The notes: generated by a model from the sequence alone, not told the origin. Shown: positions 54,696-64,000, counted from the first letter of the stretch. The stretch is DNA of 64,000 nucleotides from Pelagibacterium xiamenense (GCF_021166475.1 NZ_JAJOYS010000002.1:620001-684000), one strand, 5' to 3'. Numbers and translations are program-made.

Positions 54696-55621
54696 TTGGC
54701 CACCGCAACCTGCCGGTCCTTGTCGCCCAAGTCTTCCAGCCAGGCACGTTGCTCTGCCGGAACGCCGGCTTCCCAATCCTCTGAAGCGTCGAGCGTTTCG
54801 TCGACCTCCCACCGATCCACCGGCGCGGTCGGGGCCCGAGCGTTGAGCGCAGCAACATAGTCGGCGTGAGGGATCAGCCGGAACCCCACCGACTTGAGAT
54901 AAGGCGTAAACGCCTTGCCATCGGCCAGCAGGAAACCCCAGGCGCTCAGGTGCCGCATCAAGGTCACCATCGCCACCTTGGATGCGTTGCGCTTTGCCGT
55001 GAACTGCGATTCGATGACAAAAACAGGGCCTGAAGCGATCCCGAAACCGCCACCAGCGAGTGTGCCGTCGTCCGCCCAGGCCTCGAACGAATGCGCATGC
55101 CCCGCCCGATGCAGCTCGGTATAGGCGGCAATGATATCCTCAGTGATCCAGGTCAGCGGCGTCTTGCCATCGCGCGGCGCCGCGCAGGCGCGCATAACGT
55201 CTTCAAAACACGTATCGAAGGTCACTTTAAAGCGCTTGTTGCGCACCATGCGCTTGGCATCCTTGTCGCGGACGATCGCATGTGGCGCGATGGCCATGCG
55301 TTCGGGATTCATCCACCATTTCTTGCGCCCGACATGACTAAAGGGATAGAGCCCCTTGGCGAACCCACGCATCAGGACGTCGGGCGTCATATCCCCGCAA
55401 ATGCCCGCAAATCCAAGGGGGTGCCGTGGCACCGGCGCGCCGGTCTTAAGGCAGGCATCGTATCGCTCGAGGCCGAGTTTGGTCATGAGCCAGCCCGACA
55501 GCACCGCTGGGAGAACGGCAACACGTTTGGGCCGCAGGGCATAGGCCGTACCCAGGACCACCCTGCGCGCATCGGCCCGCAAACCGGCAAACGTTCGAGG
55601 GGGATATTTCAACGAAAACAT
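54692..55621 (-). CDS. Divergent leucyl/phenylalanyl-tRNA-protein transferase (Aat-like)
   Basis: This 309-residue protein has the Aat/GNAT core: GDMTPDVLMRGFAKGLYPF, a WW motif (KKWWMNPERMAI) and HAGHAHSFEAWADDGTLAGGGFGIASGPVFVIESQF. Canonical Aat is ~200-230 aa with WWSPDPR; here the motif is WWMNPER, with about 60 extra N-terminal and 50 extra C-terminal residues. It may still transfer Leu/Phe to N-end-rule substrates or have drifted. The start is ATG 55621. Its stop overlaps that of DUF1284. Confidence 0.75.
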   Translation of the reverse strand: MFSLKYPPRTFAGLRADARRVVLGTAYALRPKRVAVLPAVLSGWLMTKLGLERYDACLKTGAPVPRHPLGFAGICGDMTPDVLMRGFAKGLYPFSHVGRKKWWMNPERMAIAPHAIVRDKDAKRMVRNKRFKVTFDTCFEDVMRACAAPRDGKTPLTWITEDIIAAYTELHRAGHAHSFEAWADDGTLAGGGFGIASGPVFVIESQFTAKRNASKVAMVTLMRHLSAWGFLLADGKAFTPYLKSVGFRLIPHADYVAALNARAPTAPVDRWEVDETLDASEDWEAGVPAEQRAWLEDLGDKDRQVAVAN

Positions 55622-55702
55622 ATAGACGCATCCTTTGCGCGCGTCGGAGGAACACTTCGGAAGACCGCCCGAGCACCCTACCTGCAAACCTTAAAGCCTT
55701 GC

Positions 55703-56242
55703 CTAAACGCGCTCCAATTGAACGAGAGGAGGCCCCGGCAAGGTCACGGCAATCGCATCGTTCGCCCGCACGATCCCGCCCTTGAGGACGACACCCATGA
55801 TCCCCGTCCGCAGCAGCGGCTTGCCATCCGCGCGCTTGCCGATCATGTGCTTCAAGAGCCCCGGACGATAGGTTTCGATCTGGCTGCATGGATTACGCAG
55901 CCCCGTAATCTCAACCACTGCGTCCCCGATTGTGAACCGTGTCCCACGCGGCAAGGAAATCAGGTCGAGGCCTTGCGTCGTAATATTCTCCCCGAGCGCG
56001 CCCAGGCCGACATCGAACCCGAGAGCATTGACCTCTTCGAGCAGTTCAGACGCAATAAAATGGATTTGGCGCAGATTGGGCTGCGAAGGGTCTGCGGCGA
56101 CCCGGCTGCGGTGCTTGACGGTTTCCCCCGCATGCGCGTCGCCTTCCACACCCAGCCCTTCGATCAGCGTGATCGCGTCGCGCATCTCTTTGGAAAACCG
56201 GTGCGAAGGGCTGGCATGAACGGCGAGAACCTCGCCCTTCAT
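55703..56242 (-). CDS. MOSC domain protein
   Basis: This 179-residue protein has VEGDAHAGETVKHRSR, ALGENITTQGLDL, GTRFTIGDAVVEITGLRNPCSQIE with the conserved Cys, and GIMGVVLKGG. MOSC domains bind sulfur-ligated molybdenum cofactor and reduce N-hydroxylated compounds or sulfurate enzymes. The specific role is unknown. Overlaps zapA by 4 nt. Confidence 0.88.
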   Translation of the reverse strand: MKGEVLAVHASPSHRFSKEMRDAITLIEGLGVEGDAHAGETVKHRSRVAADPSQPNLRQIHFIASELLEEVNALGFDVGLGALGENITTQGLDLISLPRGTRFTIGDAVVEITGLRNPCSQIETYRPGLLKHMIGKRADGKPLLRTGIMGVVLKGGIVRANDAIAVTLPGPPLVQLERV

Positions 56243-56619
56243 TGTGTCTGCGTATCCTGTCCCGCCGCGTCGATCGCCGTGGCGATGGATTCGATCCGCC
56301 GCGCGACGTCGCCGAGCTTGGCGGCAAATTTGGCCTCCATGCCCTCGGCCTCCGCGGCCACGTCGTTGCCGGCCTTGGTGACCGCATCGAGCTCCGCCTT
56401 GAGCGCGGCGAGCTTCTTTTCCGCTTCGTTGAGTTCGTCGACGACCGCGATGCCTGCCATCACCGTAAGGCGCGTATCGCCGATCTCACCGAACGCCCCT
56501 TTATACTCGTCGATATAGCCGTTGAACCGCGCCGCGAGGCCGGAAAGGTGGGTTTCCTGCCCGTCCTCGCAGGCCATGCGGAACTTGCGGCCATTGATTT
56601 CGACACTGACTTCGGCCAA
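56239..56619 (-). CDS. zapA: Cell division protein ZapA
   Basis: ZapA bundles FtsZ filaments. The 126-residue protein begins with AEVSVEINGRKFRMACEDGQETHLSGLAARFN, the ZapA globular head. It then has DTRLTVMAGIAVVDELNEAEKKLAAL and a long coiled coil. In many proteobacteria zapA is next to the 6S RNA gene and 5-FCL; here those lie 5 kb away. Confidence 0.92.
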   Translation of the reverse strand: MAEVSVEINGRKFRMACEDGQETHLSGLAARFNGYIDEYKGAFGEIGDTRLTVMAGIAVVDELNEAEKKLAALKAELDAVTKAGNDVAAEAEGMEAKFAAKLGDVARRIESIATAIDAAGQDTQTQ

Positions 56620-56647
56620 ACGCGCCTCCGTTCAAAAGAGGTGGGAA

Positions 56648-56968
56648 TTACTGTTCGAGCACGGACCGGACGTTTTCCATCGCATCGACGAGCCGCTTTG
56701 AGACTTCGCCCGCCACCTCGTCGAGCCGCTCGGCCCTGGCACTGGCCCGGTCGAGTTCGCCCGCAATCCGCGCCCGGTCGGCGGAAAGCCGCTGAACATC
56801 GTCTTCGGCACGGCTCAAGGCGCGCATGCGTTCGGCAAGAGTTCTCACGCTGGCATCAAGCGCATCGAGTGCGCGATCAAGGTCGCCTGCCGCTTCCTCA
56901 AAGCTCTTTCCTGCCTCTGTACCCGCCAAGCGAAACCGCCCTTCGAATCCGTATTTCGATCCGGTCAC
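56648..56968 (-). CDS. DUF4164 coiled-coil protein
   Basis: About 106 residues, almost entirely helical (DLDRALDALDASVRTLAERMRALSRAEDDVQRL in parts). It lies 28 bp upstream of zapA, the usual place for DUF4164 proteins in rhizobia. I choose GTG 56966-56968, preceded by AGG; an ATG at 57031 would add 21 residues of unlikely composition. Possibly a division-associated partner of ZapA, by location only. Confidence 0.7.
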   Translation of the reverse strand: MTGSKYGFEGRFRLAGTEAGKSFEEAAGDLDRALDALDASVRTLAERMRALSRAEDDVQRLSADRARIAGELDRASARAERLDEVAGEVSKRLVDAMENVRSVLEQ

Positions 56969-57136
56969 AATAACCTGAAAAATGGCGGAATTGGCAAGGC
57001 CGCGCGATTTGGGGCACGATCCCCACGACATTGACTCGTCAAGACGGTCTGCTATGTGTCTCGCCAGCGCAAAAAGGCCGAGGCAGGCGGCTTGCGCGTG
57101 GACGTTCTCTTCTAGGTCAAATTCCGGGAATCCCTA

Positions 57137-59116
57137 ATGACAGACAGAGCCAAACACGACGCAATGGCCAACGCCATTCGCGCCCTCTCGATGGACGCGG
57201 TGCAGGCTGCCAATTCGGGCCATCCGGGCCTGCCCATGGGCGGCGCCGACATCGCCACCGTGCTCTTCACCAAGTTCTTGAAATTCGACCCCAAGGCGCC
57301 GCATTGGCCAGACCGGGACCGCTTCGTGCTGTCGGCCGGACACGGCTCGATGCTGCTCTATTCGCTGCTCTATCTTCTCGGCTATGAGGATATGAGCCTC
57401 GACGACATCAAGAACTTCCGCCAGCTCGGATACAAGACCGCAGGCCACCCCGAATACGGCCACGCCGGAGGCATCGAAACGACCACCGGCCCGCTGGGCC
57501 AGGGGCTGGGCAACTCGGTCGGCATGGCGATCGCCGAGGCCAAGCTGCGCGCCGAGTTCGGCGCCGACCTCGTCAATCACTACACCTATGTTTACGCCGG
57601 CGACGGGTGCCTGATGGAAGGCATTTCCCAGGAAGCGATTGCGCTTGCGGGGCACCTGAAGCTCAAGAAGCTTATTGTCATCTGGGACAATAACGACATC
57701 ACCATTGACGGGAAGGTCGGCCTCGCGGACTCGACAGACCAGCGCAAGCGGTTCGAAGCGTCAGGCTGGCATACGATCGCAATCGACGGCCACAATCCCG
57801 ACGAAATCGAAAAGGCGCTCACCGAGGCGCAGAAGTCCGACAAGCCCACGCTGATCGACGCAAAGACGACCATCGGCTTCGGTTCGCCCAACAAGGCTGG
57901 CACCAATAAGGTGCATGGCTCGGCACTCGGCGACGAGGAACTCGCGCTGGCCAAGGCGCAACTTGGGTGGGAGTACGGTCCCTTCGAAATCCCCGAAGAC
58001 ATTATGGATGCCTGGCGCCTCGCGGGCAATCGCGGCACCAAGGAGCGCTCGGCCTGGACCGACAGGCTCAACGCCGCCGACAGCGAGATCAAATCCGAGT
58101 TCGAACGCCGCCAGCGCGGCGCGCTGCCTGCCGAATTCAAGCCTGCGCTCGAAAAGTACAAAAAACAGCTCGCCGAGGAAAAGCCCAAGCTGGCGACCCG
58201 CGCGTCTTCGCAGAATGCGCTCGAGGTGATCAACGGCGTCGTACCGGAAACCCTCGGCGGCTCGGCGGACCTGACCGGCTCGAACAACACCAAGACCAGC
58301 CAGACCGAGGCGTTCACGACCGAGGATCGCACCGGGCGGTATATCCACTACGGCATCCGCGAGCACGGCATGGTCGCTGCCATGAACGGCATCGCGCTCC
58401 ATGGCGGGTTCTACCCCTACGGCGGCACGTTCATGTGCTTCACCGACTATTGCCGCCCCTCGATCCGACTCGCGGCCCTGATGGGCGTCCGCATCGGCCT
58501 CGTGATGACCCACGATTCGATCGGCCTTGGCGAAGACGGTCCCACCCACCAGCCGGTCGAACACCTCGCCGCACTACGGGCCATCCCCAATCTTCGTGTC
58601 TTCCGCCCCGCTGACGCGATGGAAGCCGCCGAATGCTGGGAACTCGCCATCGAGCATCAGACCGGCCCGTCGCTCCTGGCACTTTCGCGCCAGGGCCTGC
58701 CGGCGCTGCGCACAGAATATTCGAGCGAAAATCTCAGCGCCCGCGGCGCTTATACCCTCTGGGGCGACAAGGACGCGCAGGCCGTCATCTTCGGCACGGG
58801 TTCGGAAACCCAGTTCGCGCTCGATGCGGCCAAGCAACTGACCAATGAGGGCATTTCGGCCCGTGCGGTCTCGGTGCCCAGCTTCGAGCTGTTCGCCGAG
58901 CAGCCCGACGACTACAAGCGCTCCATTTTCGGCAATGCCAAGGCGCGCGTAGCAATCGAGGCCGGCGTCGAACAGGGCTGGGACAAATTTCTCGGCCCCA
59001 CCGGCCGGTTCGTCGGCATGAGCGGCTTCGGCGCATCGGGCAAGATCGAAGACCTCTACCCCCACTTCGGTATTACGACACAAGCCGTTGTTGAAGCGGC
59101 GAAGGCACAATTGTAA
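57137..59116 (+). CDS. tkt: Transketolase
   Basis: Transketolase moves two-carbon units between sugar phosphates with TPP. The 659-residue chain has [12 protein letters not shown], the TPP/Mg loop [13 protein letters not shown]...[25 protein letters not shown] and the C-terminal domain. Standard length. First gene of tkt-gap-pgk-fba; it diverges from the DUF4164-zapA unit with a 168-bp gap. Confidence 0.97.
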   Translation: MTDRAKHDAMANAIRALSMDAVQAANSGHPGLPMGGADIATVLFTKFLKFDPKAPHWPDRDRFVLSAGHGSMLLYSLLYLLGYEDMSLDDIKNFRQLGYKTAGHPEYGHAGGIETTTGPLGQGLGNSVGMAIAEAKLRAEFGADLVNHYTYVYAGDGCLMEGISQEAIALAGHLKLKKLIVIWDNNDITIDGKVGLADSTDQRKRFEASGWHTIAIDGHNPDEIEKALTEAQKSDKPTLIDAKTTIGFGSPNKAGTNKVHGSALGDEELALAKAQLGWEYGPFEIPEDIMDAWRLAGNRGTKERSAWTDRLNAADSEIKSEFERRQRGALPAEFKPALEKYKKQLAEEKPKLATRASSQNALEVINGVVPETLGGSADLTGSNNTKTSQTEAFTTEDRTGRYIHYGIREHGMVAAMNGIALHGGFYPYGGTFMCFTDYCRPSIRLAALMGVRIGLVMTHDSIGLGEDGPTHQPVEHLAALRAIPNLRVFRPADAMEAAECWELAIEHQTGPSLLALSRQGLPALRTEYSSENLSARGAYTLWGDKDAQAVIFGTGSETQFALDAAKQLTNEGISARAVSVPSFELFAEQPDDYKRSIFGNAKARVAIEAGVEQGWDKFLGPTGRFVGMSGFGASGKIEDLYPHFGITTQAVVEAAKAQL

Positions 59117-59171
59117 TAAGGCGCGTTCTCGCGCCTTCCCTTCTTTTGAATACAGCTTCAAGGAGCGTCTC

Positions 59172-60179
59172 ATGGCAGTTCGCGTCGCCATCAACGGATT
59201 TGGCCGCATTGGCCGCAACATTCTGCGCGCCATCGTCGAATCGGGCCGGACCGATATCGAAGTGGTGGCCATCAACGACCTCGGCCCGGTCGAAACCAAT
59301 GCGCACCTCATCCGCTTCGACAGCGTGCACGGCAGGTTCCCCGGCACCGTCACGGTCGAGGGCGACACGATCGACGTGGGCACGGGCCCCATCAAGGTGA
59401 CCGCCGTCCGCAATCCCGAAGAGCTGCCGCACGGCGAGATGGGCGTCGACATTGTGCTCGAATGCACCGGCATCTTCACCTCGAAGGAAAAGGCCTCGGC
59501 TCACATCAAGGCCGGCGCCAAGAAGGTGATCATCTCGGCTCCGGGCGACGGCGCCGACCTTACCGTGGTCTACGGCATCAACCACGACCAGCTCACCAAG
59601 GACCACGTGGTGATCTCCAACGCCTCGTGCACGACGAACTGCCTCGCGCCGCTCGCCTATGTGTTCAACGAGGAATTCGGCATCGAGCGCGGGATGATGA
59701 CCACCATCCACTCCTATACCGGCGACCAGCCGACGCTCGACACGATGCACAAGGATCTCTACCGCGCCCGCGCGGCGGCGATGAGCCAGATCCCGACCTC
59801 GACCGGCGCGGCGCGCGCCATCGGTCTGGTGCTGCCTGAATTGAAAGGCAAGCTCGACGGCATCTCCATCCGCGTGCCGACCCCCAACGTCTCGCTCGTC
59901 GATTTCAAGTTCATCGCCAAGCGCGACACCACGGCCCAGGAGATCAACGAGATCGTCAAGACCTATGCCGAGGGCAAGCTCAAGGGCGTGCTTAACTACA
60001 CCCTGCACCCCAACGTTTCGATCGATTTGAACCACGACCCGCATTCCTCGACGGTCGCCTTCGACCAGACCAAGGTGATGGACGGCACCTTCGTCTCGGT
60101 CCTCTCCTGGTACGATAACGAGTGGGGCTTCTCCAACCGCATGGCCGACACCGCCGTGGCGCTGGGCAAGACGCTCTAA
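59172..60179 (+). CDS. gap: Glyceraldehyde-3-phosphate dehydrogenase
   Basis: This 335-residue enzyme starts [16 protein letters not shown]. It has catalytic Cys153 in [13 protein letters not shown], the His in [10 protein letters not shown], and [12 protein letters not shown] near the end. The start is ATG 59172 with AAGGAG upstream. A short gap from tkt (55 bp) suggests co-transcription, ended by the terminator at 60207. Confidence 0.97.
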   Translation: MAVRVAINGFGRIGRNILRAIVESGRTDIEVVAINDLGPVETNAHLIRFDSVHGRFPGTVTVEGDTIDVGTGPIKVTAVRNPEELPHGEMGVDIVLECTGIFTSKEKASAHIKAGAKKVIISAPGDGADLTVVYGINHDQLTKDHVVISNASCTTNCLAPLAYVFNEEFGIERGMMTTIHSYTGDQPTLDTMHKDLYRARAAAMSQIPTSTGAARAIGLVLPELKGKLDGISIRVPTPNVSLVDFKFIAKRDTTAQEINEIVKTYAEGKLKGVLNYTLHPNVSIDLNHDPHSSTVAFDQTKVMDGTFVSVLSWYDNEWGFSNRMADTAVALGKTL

Positions 60180-60206
60180 GCGCGCTTTTAAAGCCGGACA
60201 TCTGGG

Positions 60207-60235
60207 AAAGGCCGCCTCAGCGAGGCGGCCTTTTT
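60207..60235 (+). terminator. Intrinsic terminator after gap
   Basis: A perfect 12-bp stem, AAAGGCCGCCTC (60207-60218) with GAGGCGGCCTTT (60222-60233), has a 3-base loop and a T5 tail. It separates tkt-gap from pgk. Confidence 0.92.
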
Positions 60236-60333
60236 CGTTGCCGCAATGCGCGATGCTCTTTTCCTTCCCGCTGCCTTCTGCTACCCGAAAAAGCCAATTC
60301 GGTTCGGCCGGCAAACAGGAATGAGAGCGAGCG

Positions 60334-61536
60334 ATGACCAAGAGCTTCAAGACCCTCGACGATTTCGACCTTTCCGGCAAACGGGTGCTCCTGCGCGTCG
60401 ATCTCAACGTGCCCGTCGCCGACGGCAAGGTCACCGACACCACCCGCATTGAGCGCGTTGCCCGCACTATCCGCGAAATCGCCGACAAGGGCGGCATGCC
60501 CGTCCTGCTCGCGCATTTCGGCCGCCCCAAGGGCAAGGTCAATCCCGAGATGAGCCTCAAGATCGTCGTACCGGCGCTCGAAAAGGTCCTGGGCAAGCCC
60601 GTCCATTTCGCCGAAACCGACTGGACGGACGTTTCCGCCGCCGCCGCGGTGATCGAAAAGGCCGAGCCCGGCTCGATCGTCCTTGTCGAAAACACCCGCT
60701 TCCACGCCGGTGAGGAGGGCAACGATCCCGACCTCATCGACCGCATGGCTTCGCTCGGCGACGTCTATGTGAACGACGCTTTCTCCGCCGCCCACCGCGC
60801 GCACGCCTCGACCAGCGGCATCGCCCACAAGCTTCCCGCCGCCGCTGGCCGAGCAATGCAGGCCGAACTCGACGCACTCGAAGCGGGGCTGGGCAATCCG
60901 CAAAAGCCGGTCATCGCGATTGTCGGCGGCGCCAAGGTCTCGACCAAAATCGACCTTTTGGAAAACCTCGTCGAAAAGGTCGAAGCGCTGGTGATCGGCG
61001 GCGGCATGGCCAACACCTTCATCTACGCGCTTGGCTACGATGTCGGCAAATCGCTGTGCGAACGCGATCTCAAGGACACGGCGCTACGCATCATGGATAA
61101 GGCCGAAGACAGCCATTGCGCCATCATCCTGCCCATCGACGGCGTCGTCGGGTGGCACTTTGAGGCCAATACCCCCTCGCGCACCTACGGGCTGGACTCC
61201 ATCGACAAGGACGGCATGGTGCTCGACGCCGGCCCGCAGTCGGTCGAAAAGATCAAGACCGCACTCAACGAAGCCAAGACCATCGTCTGGAACGGCCCTC
61301 TCGGCGCCTTTGAAATCCCCCCCTTCGACAAGGCCACGGTTGAAATCGCCCAATACGCCGCCGAACGCACCCGCAAGGGCCAACTGGTGTCGATCGCCGG
61401 TGGCGGCGACACGGTCGCGGCACTCGCCCATGCCGGTGTGAAAGAGAAATTCACCTACGTTTCGACCGCCGGCGGCGCGTTCCTCGAATGGATGGAAGGC
61501 AAGCCCCTGCCGGGTGTCGATGCGCTGATGAAATAG
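60334..61536 (+). CDS. pgk: Phosphoglycerate kinase
   Basis: This 400-residue kinase has [46 protein letters not shown] and the nucleotide site [13 protein letters not shown]. It makes or uses 1,3-bisphosphoglycerate and supplies 3-phosphoglycerate, the SerA substrate. The upstream 98 bp after the gap terminator must carry its promoter; AGCGAGCG precedes the ATG. Confidence 0.97.
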   Translation: MTKSFKTLDDFDLSGKRVLLRVDLNVPVADGKVTDTTRIERVARTIREIADKGGMPVLLAHFGRPKGKVNPEMSLKIVVPALEKVLGKPVHFAETDWTDVSAAAAVIEKAEPGSIVLVENTRFHAGEEGNDPDLIDRMASLGDVYVNDAFSAAHRAHASTSGIAHKLPAAAGRAMQAELDALEAGLGNPQKPVIAIVGGAKVSTKIDLLENLVEKVEALVIGGGMANTFIYALGYDVGKSLCERDLKDTALRIMDKAEDSHCAIILPIDGVVGWHFEANTPSRTYGLDSIDKDGMVLDAGPQSVEKIKTALNEAKTIVWNGPLGAFEIPPFDKATVEIAQYAAERTRKGQLVSIAGGGDTVAALAHAGVKEKFTYVSTAGGAFLEWMEGKPLPGVDALMK

Positions 61537-61708
61537 GCTTGCAACAACAAGCCATGCACAATGGAGAGGTCGAGGGACGGCCTGGCGCATAACACCCCCG
61601 TTTCGTTCCTCCGCCATTCGTTCAATAACCGAACGTCTAATCGATTTTTGTCGCGCTTTTTGGTTCTCTTGCCGCATTCCATTCCAGGCAACGGGGAAGC
61701 ATCCGGAC
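61537..61708. other. 172-bp gap between pgk and the aldolase gene
   Basis: The stretch is richer in A/T than the flanking genes and contains a short inverted repeat GCTTGC/CAAGC just after pgk. No strong terminator, promoter or small gene can be supported. Confidence 0.4.
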
Positions 61709-62731
61709 ATGTCTCGCCTCAGCGACGTAGCACGCCAACTTGTAGCCCCGGGCAAGGGCATTCTCGCCGCCGACGAATCCACCGGCACCATCAAGAAGCG
61801 CTTCAATACGATCGGTCTCGAATCGACCGAGACGACGCGGCGCGACTACCGCGAAATGCTGTTCGGCGCCACCGAGGCCATGAGCCAGTATATCTCCGGC
61901 GTCATCCTCTTTGACGAAACGCTTCGTCAGTCCGCCGCTGACGGTACGCCGTTTGTCGATATGCTCAAGGCTGCAAATTGCCTTCCCGGCATCAAGGTCG
62001 ACATGGGCGCCAAGCCGCTCGCCGGGTTCGAGGGCGAGACCGTGACCGAGGGTCTGGACGGCCTGCGCGAACGCCTCGCCGAATACGCGCAGATCGGCGC
62101 CGCCTTCGCAAAATGGCGCGGTGTCATCGCAATTGGCGAAAACAAGCCCAGCCGCGCGTCCATCGTCGCGAACGCCCATGCGCTCGCGCGCTACGCGGCG
62201 CTCTGTCAGGAAGCGGGCATCGTGCCCATCGTCGAGCCCGAAGTCCTCGCAGACGGAGCCCCGGGCAATCACACCATCGACACCTGCGAGAAGGTCACCA
62301 CCGAGACCCTTGCGGAAGTCTTTGAACAGCTCCGCACCGCCGGCGTCGCGCTCGACGGCATGATATTGAAGCCCAACATGGTCATCCCCGGCATCAATGG
62401 CGAAAAGGTCAGTGTCGCCGAAGTGGCCGAACGGACCGTGCGGACCCTCAAGGCGACCGTACCCGCGATTGTCCCGGGCATCGCCTTTCTCTCGGGCGGC
62501 CAGACATGCGAACAGGCGAGCGCCAACCTTTCCGCAATGCACAATCTGGGCGACCTGCCCTGGGGCCTGACCTTCTCCTATGGCCGCGCGCTACAGGCCG
62601 AAGCCCTGTCGGCCTGGGGCGGCAAGCACGAGAACGTCGAAGCCGCACGCAAGGCTTTCATCCACCGCGCCAAAATGAACGCCCTCGCCTCGCTCGGCCA
62701 GTGGGCGGCTGATCTCGATCACGCCGCGTAA
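61709..62731 (+). CDS. Class I fructose-bisphosphate aldolase
   Basis: This 340-residue class I (Schiff-base) aldolase has VAPGKGILAADESTGTIKKRF near the N-terminus. Catalytic residues lie in WRGVIAIGENKPS and DGMILKPNMVIPG (Schiff-base Lys), and the phosphate site is near FLSGGQT. Class I aldolases are less common than class II in bacteria but regular in this order. Completes the sugar-phosphate cluster. Confidence 0.94.
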   Translation: MSRLSDVARQLVAPGKGILAADESTGTIKKRFNTIGLESTETTRRDYREMLFGATEAMSQYISGVILFDETLRQSAADGTPFVDMLKAANCLPGIKVDMGAKPLAGFEGETVTEGLDGLRERLAEYAQIGAAFAKWRGVIAIGENKPSRASIVANAHALARYAALCQEAGIVPIVEPEVLADGAPGNHTIDTCEKVTTETLAEVFEQLRTAGVALDGMILKPNMVIPGINGEKVSVAEVAERTVRTLKATVPAIVPGIAFLSGGQTCEQASANLSAMHNLGDLPWGLTFSYGRALQAEALSAWGGKHENVEAARKAFIHRAKMNALASLGQWAADLDHAA

Positions 62732-62761
62732 AAAGCCGGCCCCACACTTCCCATGCATTAA

Positions 62762-62793
62762 GGGGCGCTGTATCGAAACAGCGTCCCTTTTTT
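62762..62793 (+). terminator. Intrinsic terminator after the aldolase gene
   Basis: GGGGCGCTGT pairs with ACAGCGTCCC (one G-T wobble) around ATCGAA and is followed by T6 (62788-62793). Confidence 0.88.
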
Positions 62794-62838
62794 GTCACCT
62801 TTGGCAGGCAAGGGACGCTCGTTTATATTCGGGGCGCC

Positions 62839-63414
62839 ATGACACACGAAATCTTTCTTATCGCAGCCGCGGACAAGGACGCCGCGACCCTGAGCGCGCA
62901 GTTTGGAAACCTGCTTGAAACGGTGACCCCTGCCGTGCTGTTGATCCCCGCCGGCGCGCGCGATGCGGAAGCTTATGCCGGGCATGTCCGGGACATCCTG
63001 CCACGCGTACAACAGACCGGCTGCGCGGTCCTGCTCGACAACCGCCCCGAACTCGTCCGCGCGCTCGGTGCCGATGGCGTCCATATGACAGGTGGCATCA
63101 AGGCGCTCGCCGAGGCGATCGGCGATCTCAAGCCCGATTTTATCGTCGGCACCGGCGATATCGGCTCACGCCACGAGGCCATGACGCGCGGGGAGATGGA
63201 TATCGACTACCTGATGTTCGGCGACAGGAACGATACCGACGGCGTTGAGATGGCAAACTGGTGGGCCGAAACGTTCGAAATCCCCAGCGTCTACCGCGCT
63301 CGCGCGCACGACGATCCCGCACTCGCCACCATCGGCTCCGAATTCGTCGCCCTTGCGGATCCGGACTGGGACGATCCGATAAAGCTCAAATCGATCAAGG
63401 GATTGGCCGCATGA
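62839..63414 (+). CDS. ThiE-like protein lacking canonical active-site motifs
   Basis: This 191-residue TIM-barrel protein is related to thiamine-phosphate synthase: CAVLLDNRPELVRALGADGVHM resembles the ThiE LINDR/GVHLG stretch. The usual GVHLGQ becomes GVHMTG, the YIGVGPVFPT-type strand becomes DYLMFGDRNDT, and no TK phosphate loop follows. It is probably a paralogue with a different or unknown role. It overlaps the Sel1 gene by 4 nt (ATGA). Confidence 0.72.
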   Translation: MTHEIFLIAAADKDAATLSAQFGNLLETVTPAVLLIPAGARDAEAYAGHVRDILPRVQQTGCAVLLDNRPELVRALGADGVHMTGGIKALAEAIGDLKPDFIVGTGDIGSRHEAMTRGEMDIDYLMFGDRNDTDGVEMANWWAETFEIPSVYRARAHDDPALATIGSEFVALADPDWDDPIKLKSIKGLAA

Positions 63415-64000
63415 AGAAGCGAACGGCACTGGCGTTTGTTGCGGCACTCGCGCTGCCCGCCACCCCTGCGCTCGCCCAACAACCAACGCAAATGGATGAA
63501 GCCCTGGAAATCTCGCGCATGCTGCTCGCGGCGCCCGAGGGCGTCGATGCGGCCTATGGCGCCTATCAGCGTGGCTACTATCTCACAGCGCTCCAGCTCG
63601 CCACGCCCCGGGCCGAGGAAGGCGATGCCGCCGCCCAGACGCTGATCGCCGAGATTTATGCAAACGGGCTCGGTGTTGCCCGCGACATGGAGGAAGCTGT
63701 CGAGTGGTACACCAGAGCCCACGAGAATGGCGACATCCAGGCCAGCTTTCAACTTGCGATCATCTACCAGGTCGGTGACGGGATTGCGCGCGACCGCGCC
63801 AGGGCCGCCGAGCTTTTCGAAGCCGCGGCCGAGGGCGGCCACGTCGCCGCCAAGTACAATCTCGGCCTGCTCTATGTCGAGGGCGAGTATGTCGAGCCCA
63901 GCCTGACCCGCGCCGCCGAGCTGATCGGCGAGGCCGCCGAGGCAGGCTACCCCGACGCGCAGTACGATTTCGCCGTGATGCTGCTCGAGGGCGCCGGAGT
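63411..64000 (+). CDS. Secreted Sel1-repeat (TPR-like) protein, 3' end outside window
   Basis: At least 196 residues are visible. A signal peptide ends PATPALAQQ near residue 23. Sel1-like repeats follow, with the pattern AAxxLGxxYxxGxGVxxDxxxAxxWYxxAAxxG: GDAAAQTLIAEIYANGLGVARD, GDIQASFQLAIIYQVGDGIARD and GHVAAKYNLGLLYVEGEYVEPS. Such proteins mediate protein-protein contacts in the periplasm. Its ATG overlaps the ThiE-like stop, so it is co-translated. Confidence 0.88.
   Translation, partial: MKKRTALAFVAALALPATPALAQQPTQMDEALEISRMLLAAPEGVDAAYGAYQRGYYLTALQLATPRAEEGDAAAQTLIAEIYANGLGVARDMEEAVEWYTRAHENGDIQASFQLAIIYQVGDGIARDRARAAELFEAAAEGGHVAAKYNLGLLYVEGEYVEPSLTRAAELIGEAAEAGYPDAQYDFAVMLLEGAG

Noticed and set aside
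1-64000. tRNA or rRNA genes, prophage or insertion sequences
   Set aside because: No cloverleaf-like gap, transposase, integrase or terminal repeat pair was seen in reading; a covariance-model scan would be the decisive check.

Overview
The window is a GC-rich, densely packed piece of core chromosome from an alphaproteobacterium. It fits the order Hyphomicrobiales (Rhizobiales), possibly the Devosia/Pelagibacterium group. That placement is inferred from the serC-serA pair with a structured leader, BioR-type biotin control, the ybgC-tolQRAB-pal-cpoB-tilS-ftsH-glmM order, the 6S RNA next to 5-formyl-THF cyclo-ligase, and a type I SerA. I saw no rRNA, tRNA, CRISPR array, insertion sequence or prophage.

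Layout. 0-1.3 kb: end of a flagellar export locus (fliI C-terminus, fliJ) and an MmcQ/YjbR protein. 1.3-6.5 kb: sdaA, rluD, rpoH and a CorC/HlyC-type membrane protein. 6.5-10.7 kb: thiamine locus, with thiamine pyrophosphokinase facing away from a TPP riboswitch that heads thiBPQ. 10.7-14.4 kb: a very acidic one-pass membrane protein and purA. 14.6-19.3 kb: an EamA transporter, serA, serC with a structured leader, and an SDR oxidoreductase. 19.4-22.6 kb: divergent K+ uptake (TrkH) and K+/H+ antiporter genes. 22.6-29.8 kb: smc, a DsbA-like protein, a DUF721 protein, mutY and benE. 29.8-47.8 kb: a long minus-strand stretch holding an outer-membrane barrel, glmM, a methyltransferase, ftsH, tilS, cpoB, pal, a YcaQ-like glycosylase, tolB, tolA, tolR, tolQ, ybgC, a NUDIX hydrolase and ruvB-ruvA-ruvC. 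48-51.3 kb: a diguanylate cyclase, yebC, a YmdB-like phosphodiesterase, 5-FCL and 6S RNA. 51.3-56.2 kb: a mixed block with bioR and bioY. 56.2-64 kb: zapA, a DUF4164 protein, then tkt-gap-pgk-fba, a ThiE-like protein and a Sel1-repeat protein cut by the window edge.

How the parts work together. The thiBPQ genes import thiamine and are switched by TPP, while the neighbouring kinase makes TPP. Tol-Pal with CpoB links the envelope layers during division. RuvABC resolves Holliday junctions. The sugar-phosphate cluster feeds 3-phosphoglycerate to SerA/SerC. BioR probably represses bioY through TTATCTATAA boxes.

Most notable items: (1) a VapBC-like toxin-antitoxin pair with its own operator-like palindrome, inserted between ruvA and ruvB and joined to the ruvB start by a GTGA overlap; (2) a serC leader in which a 10-nt arm can pair with the Shine-Dalgarno region; (3) a 6S RNA gene whose usual zapA neighbour lies 5 kb away across a block of unrelated genes; (4) a ~535-bp gene-free tract at 33.1-33.6 kb packed with long inverted repeats; (5) a perfect 11-bp inverted repeat upstream of ruvC that overlaps an imperfect LexA-like box.
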